Shown: positions 61,001 through 64,000 of the stretch, one piece after another
Layout: the number at the start of each line of letters is the position of its first letter
Numbering within the stretch: the stretch's first letter is position 1
NCBI GenBank assembly: GCA_937960895.1
Contig: CALCJD010000146.1
Location: forward strand, 1 to 64,000
Direction of reading: 5' to 3'
Length of the DNA: 64,000 nt
From: an uncultured Spartobacteria bacterium
Lineage (GTDB): Bacteria > Verrucomicrobiota > Verrucomicrobiia > Chthoniobacterales > Terrimicrobiaceae
The notes under the pieces: generated by a model
The model's input: the letters and a program-made list of their open reading frames with translations, nothing else
Databases searched by the model: none
What the model was told of the DNA's origin: nothing
Made by a program: the position numbers and the translations under genes

Positions 61001-62679
61001 TCCGAAAGCAGATTCCGGCGCCAGCCCAGCAGCGTGTGCAGGGACATGACCAGCTTTTCGCGGATCGGGTCGATCGGCGGATTGGTGACCTGTGCGAAGA
61101 GCTGTTTGAAATAGGTGTACAGCAGCCGCGGCTTGAGCGAGAGCACCGCGAGCGGCGTGTCGTCGCCCATGGACCCCACGGCCTCCGCACCGTCCCTGAA
61201 CATGGGCTTGAGGATCATCTCCAGCTCCTCGCTGGAATACCCAAAGGCGATCTGCTTCTGGGTCAGCGTGAGAATGTCGAGCTCCCCGGCCGGCGCCTCG
61301 ATTTCCTTTTCCTGCACGGGCGGAATGTGGACCATGTTGTTCCTGAGCCACTCGCCGTAGGGCCGGCGCGAGGCGACGGCCATCTTGATGTCCTGGTCGC
61401 GCAGGAGCTTCCCGCCGGCGGTGTCGACGGCGATCATTTCGCCGGGCGCCAGGCGTCCCATTTCCACCATTTCGTGGAGATCGAGTCCGGCAATGCCCAC
61501 CTCCGACCCCAACACAAACACCCCGTCCGAGGTGATCTGATACCGGGCCGGGCGCAGACCGTTCCGGTCCAGGCACGCGCCCACCGTGAGGCCGTCCGTG
61601 AAGCACAGCGCCGCCGGACCGTCCCACGGTTCGCAGAGACAGCGGTGGTAGTCGTAAAAATCAACGATCTCCTGCGGCACACCGCGGTTCGAACCGAGGG
61701 CCGGCGGCACCAGCATGGTCATCGCATGCAGGATGCTGCGACCGCTCATGGTGAGCACCTCGAGCACATTGTCGAGGCTCGCCGAATCCGAGCCGCCCGG
61801 CTGGATGATCGGCTTGAGCAGGTCGATGTCATTGCCCCAGAAGTCGGCGCGCAGCTCCGCCTCGCGGGCGCCCGTCCAGTTGCGGTTGCCCTTGACGGTG
61901 TTGATCTCCCCGTTGTGGGCCAGCATGCGCATCGGCTGGGCCAGCGGCCATTTCGGGAAGGTGTTTGTGCTGTATCGCTGATGGTAAACGCAGATCGCCG
62001 TCTCGTAGTCGGGATTCGAGAGGTCGGGATAAAACTTCTCGAGCGACGACGACACCAGGAGCCCCTTGTAGACGATCGTCCGGTGGGAAAAGGACGGGAT
62101 GTAGAAATTGTGGATCCGGTCCGCGGCGGCGATGTCCTCGATTTCATTCCGCGCCAGGAACAGCCGGCGCTCGTAATCGTCGTCGGCCATGCCCCACGGC
62201 TTGCCGATGAGCACCTGCTCGATGCGCGGCATGGTCGTCTGGGCCTTCTCGCCCAGGACCCGGATGTTGATCGGCACCTCGCGCCAGCCAAACAGGAACA
62301 ACCCGCGCTTCTCGAGCACGTCCTGCGTGATCGCCTTGGCCCGGGCCTGCGCGTAAGCGTTGTCGTGCGGCAGGAACAAAACGCCCACCGCCAGGTCACT
62401 TTCCTTGTACAGCGTGTGGCCGAGGCGCGTCACCTCCGGGACAAAAAGCTTGTACGGAATCTGCGTCGTCACCCCCGCGCCGTCGCCCGTCTTGGCGTCG
62501 GCATCCAGCGCGCCGCGGTGCATCAGATTGCAGATGGAACGCAGACCGATGCGCAAAATGCGGTTGGAACGCCGTCCACTGAGCTGCGCCACAAACCCCA
62601 CGCCGCACGAGTCGTGTTCGTACGCGGGATCGTAAAGATTCGGCGTCGCATCAGGGCGGGTTTGGCAGGCTGTCTTCAT
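58060..62679 (-). CDS. gltB: Glutamate synthase large subunit
   Basis: 1539 residues, full length for GltB. It converts 2-oxoglutarate and glutamine to two glutamates. After a 24-residue propeptide the N-terminal nucleophile is C25 (EHDSCGVGF). The glutaminase, central, FMN-binding (GEGGEDPVRF; PPPHHDIYSIEDLAQLI) and C-terminal GXGXG domains follow. The 3Fe-4S ligands lie in CHLNTCPVG. The start at ATG 62679 is chosen because upstream residues lack homology. No small subunit (gltD) is in the window. An ACT-domain gene follows, and a second GltB gene is divergent. Confidence 0.96.
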   Translation of the reverse strand: MKTACQTRPDATPNLYDPAYEHDSCGVGFVAQLSGRRSNRILRIGLRSICNLMHRGALDADAKTGDGAGVTTQIPYKLFVPEVTRLGHTLYKESDLAVGVLFLPHDNAYAQARAKAITQDVLEKRGLFLFGWREVPINIRVLGEKAQTTMPRIEQVLIGKPWGMADDDYERRLFLARNEIEDIAAADRIHNFYIPSFSHRTIVYKGLLVSSSLEKFYPDLSNPDYETAICVYHQRYSTNTFPKWPLAQPMRMLAHNGEINTVKGNRNWTGAREAELRADFWGNDIDLLKPIIQPGGSDSASLDNVLEVLTMSGRSILHAMTMLVPPALGSNRGVPQEIVDFYDYHRCLCEPWDGPAALCFTDGLTVGACLDRNGLRPARYQITSDGVFVLGSEVGIAGLDLHEMVEMGRLAPGEMIAVDTAGGKLLRDQDIKMAVASRRPYGEWLRNNMVHIPPVQEKEIEAPAGELDILTLTQKQIAFGYSSEELEMILKPMFRDGAEAVGSMGDDTPLAVLSLKPRLLYTYFKQLFAQVTNPPIDPIREKLVMSLHTLLGWRRNLLSESPEHCRQVMLDSPILLDGEVGRLKALGGEFAAETISCLWPVSEGPEGLEAALRRICSEVEAAVDREVRILILSDRGVDHEKAAVPMLLAMGAVHHHLRRVGKRMKAGVICETAEARDVHQIACLIGYGASCVNPYLALETLRELIEKGTVEPDFAKAAVNYRKALENGLLKIMSKMGISVVSSYRGAQVFEAIGISAKVVEDCFTGTSTQIEGVGYVEIATETLTRHAMAYGNAVPVEPGKLDDPGYYRFRRGGELHAVTPPVIQNFHTYVGIKGADKAGKAEDYKKYVDAVLANRPHSLRNLLELVPLPSGPVPIEEVESIEEIRRRFTTAGMSLGALSPEAHETLAIAMNRIGGKSNSGEGGEDPVRFKRRDDGDWANSAIKQIASGRFGVTAAYLASAKEIEIKMAQGAKPGEGGQLPGHKVSAYIAKLRHSVPGVTLISPPPHHDIYSIEDLAQLIYDLKQVNPRARVCVKLVAEAGVGTIAAGVAKAHADIILVSGHEGGTGASPLSSVKNAGGAWELGVAETHQVLLLNGLRNRVTLRTDGGMRTGEDIVYATLLGAEEYNFGTAALIAMGCVYVRQCHLNTCPVGVATLDEKLRGKFKGKPEHVVNFFNAVAEEVRQIMARLGFRTINEMIGHTECLRQRVVEDHPKANTVNLSRLLVDVAKDDSTMVRHATRERNDGPEDRTLDDIILQDAKEAINDGKPITLSYKIANTNRSVGTQVSGEIGYQYGEEGLPPGTVDLRFEGSSGQSFGAFLAPGVRLVLTGEANDYVGKGMSGGEIVIRAVTPRKFKPHECIILGNTVMYGATGGFLFANGRGGERFCVRNSGGTAVVEGVGDHCCEYMTGGTVVVLGPTGRNFGAGMTGGVAYVLDLDDSFADRYNPQLITPYRIEDEADVTALKGLIYKHLELTDSERAKEILADWPKYAAKFWKVCPTVPEAPKTGESGKSPDGEANTLTPDEKAGQVINENVTASR

Positions 62680-63198
62680 GCAGGTGGTTTTTCCCAAATT
62701 GGTTTCCGTTGAATCCCGGACAATGGCCGGGAAATCGCAGTCAGCAACTTTCATTCCATGGAAGCCACGTGTCATCAGAAAAATGCGCCAGGCGGACATT
62801 TTTTTGCCGGGCTTTTCCGCCCTCCCGGACCCGGGTTTTTGCGCCCGCCGGCCCGCCCTCCCCGCCGGTCACACCCCACCGGTCGCACCCCGCCTTTTCG
62901 TCCTCCCGAAGGACGGACCGGAGCACCCTTCGCCCCGCCTCCCGACCGCGCATTCGGCGGCGGGAGTCAAAGGGGCAAAAAACCGGTCCGGGATGGAATT
63001 TCATCAGACGAAATCGCCTGCAAAGCCCTTCCAAGGGCAAAAAAATCGCGTTTTTTGCAAAAAAAAACCGGTCTGAGCCGCATTTTCCCATCGCCATGAA
63101 GGTTCAAGACGTTTTCACTTTCCGGTCCGCAAAAACCGGATGGACGCAAGTGGTCCGCATACCGGGTACGGACGACGCAACGAAACACGATCAGCAAA
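62680..63198. promoter_or_regulatory. 519-bp divergent control region between two glutamate synthase genes
   Basis: No convincing gene lies here. Visible elements: hairpin GCCCTT-CC-AAGGGC (63025-63038); A/T-tract dyad GCAAAAAA-N5-TTTTTTGC (63037-63058) followed by nine A; dyad TCCGGT-N8-ACCGGA (63121-63140); and a bulged hairpin GTCCG-CA-TACC-G-GGTA-CGGAC (63153-63173) 25 bp before the rightward ATG. GGTCCGCA repeats at 63124 and 63152, 28 bp apart. No sigma-54 GG/GC promoter pair was found by eye. Confidence 0.5.

Positions 63199-64000
<802 letters not shown>

Noticed and set aside
58267..62712. 1481-codon open frame on the plus strand
   Set aside because: It is the antisense of gltB; G+C-rich codon use leaves the opposite strand open. 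The residues are low complexity with no recognisable domain.

Overview
The window is about 63-65% G+C by eye, densely coded, and free of rRNA, tRNA, CRISPR arrays and transposases that I can see. Several traits point to a Gram-negative member of the Verrucomicrobiota (PVC group): an LpxC-FabZ fusion followed by lpxA, a GYF-domain/coiled-coil protein, a secreted protein with an HEWGTFT start typical of PVC genomes, and a four-helix-bundle (S23-like) gene remnant flanked by TCATTGG-type repeats. This assignment is an inference from gene content; no phylogenetic marker was tested.

Layout. (1) 1-8.5 kb: an amino-sugar catabolic locus. A Gfo/Idh/MocA oxidoreductase (cut by the window edge), a solute-binding-protein/permease fusion, a second permease with a very large extracytoplasmic insert, and nagB run leftward. 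nagA and a LacI-type regulator run rightward from a 46-bp divergent gap that holds a palindromic operator. (2) 8.6-13.2 kb: orphan PAS histidine kinase, AstD-like aldehyde dehydrogenase, oligoendopeptidase F. (3) 13.3-23.7 kb: a nitrogen-scavenging locus usually annotated as urea degradation but more likely for guanidine. It holds allophanate hydrolase, a biotin-dependent urea/guanidine carboxylase, two DUF1989 proteins (carboxyguanidine deiminase subunits), a NikR-family regulator lacking most nickel ligands, and a TauABC/SsuABC-like transporter. Two 28-bp NikR-style boxes (TATTA-N16-TAATA core) lie just upstream of the regulator gene and of the transporter operon, suggesting a local regulon. 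A degenerate four-helix-bundle gene with inverted TTAGTCATTGG ends sits inside this operon, and its end supplies the carboxylase start codon.

(4) 23.8-29.4 kb: glutamine amidotransferase, GYF protein, leuCD, and an oppBC permease pair without partners. (5) 29.7-35.9 kb: a tightly overlapping operon of circularly permuted ATP-grasp/alpha-E, two transglutaminases and DUF2126, the predicted peptide-ligase system known only from comparative genomics. (6) 35.9-39.9 kb: GH4 glycosidase, AraC regulator, MFS transporter (the last two overlapping tail to tail), and a small membrane protein. (7) 40-44.8 kb: a peptide ABC transporter whose binding protein carries an inserted domain. (8) 44.8-49.6 kb: phytase-like esterase, family-4 uracil-DNA glycosylase, a third transglutaminase, an acyltransferase and an alpha/beta hydrolase. 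(9) 49.5-57.6 kb: secreted hypothetical protein, RluA-type pseudouridine synthase, lone LolD-type ATPase, lone cNMP-binding protein, lpxC-fabZ and lpxA, then small genes, an ECF sigma factor and a glycosyltransferase. (10) 57.6-64 kb: ACT-domain protein and two divergent, distinct glutamate synthase large-subunit genes, the second cut by the window end.

Nitrogen handling recurs across the window: guanidine/urea assimilation, glutamate synthases, a glutamine amidotransferase, AstD, PepF and peptide importers.
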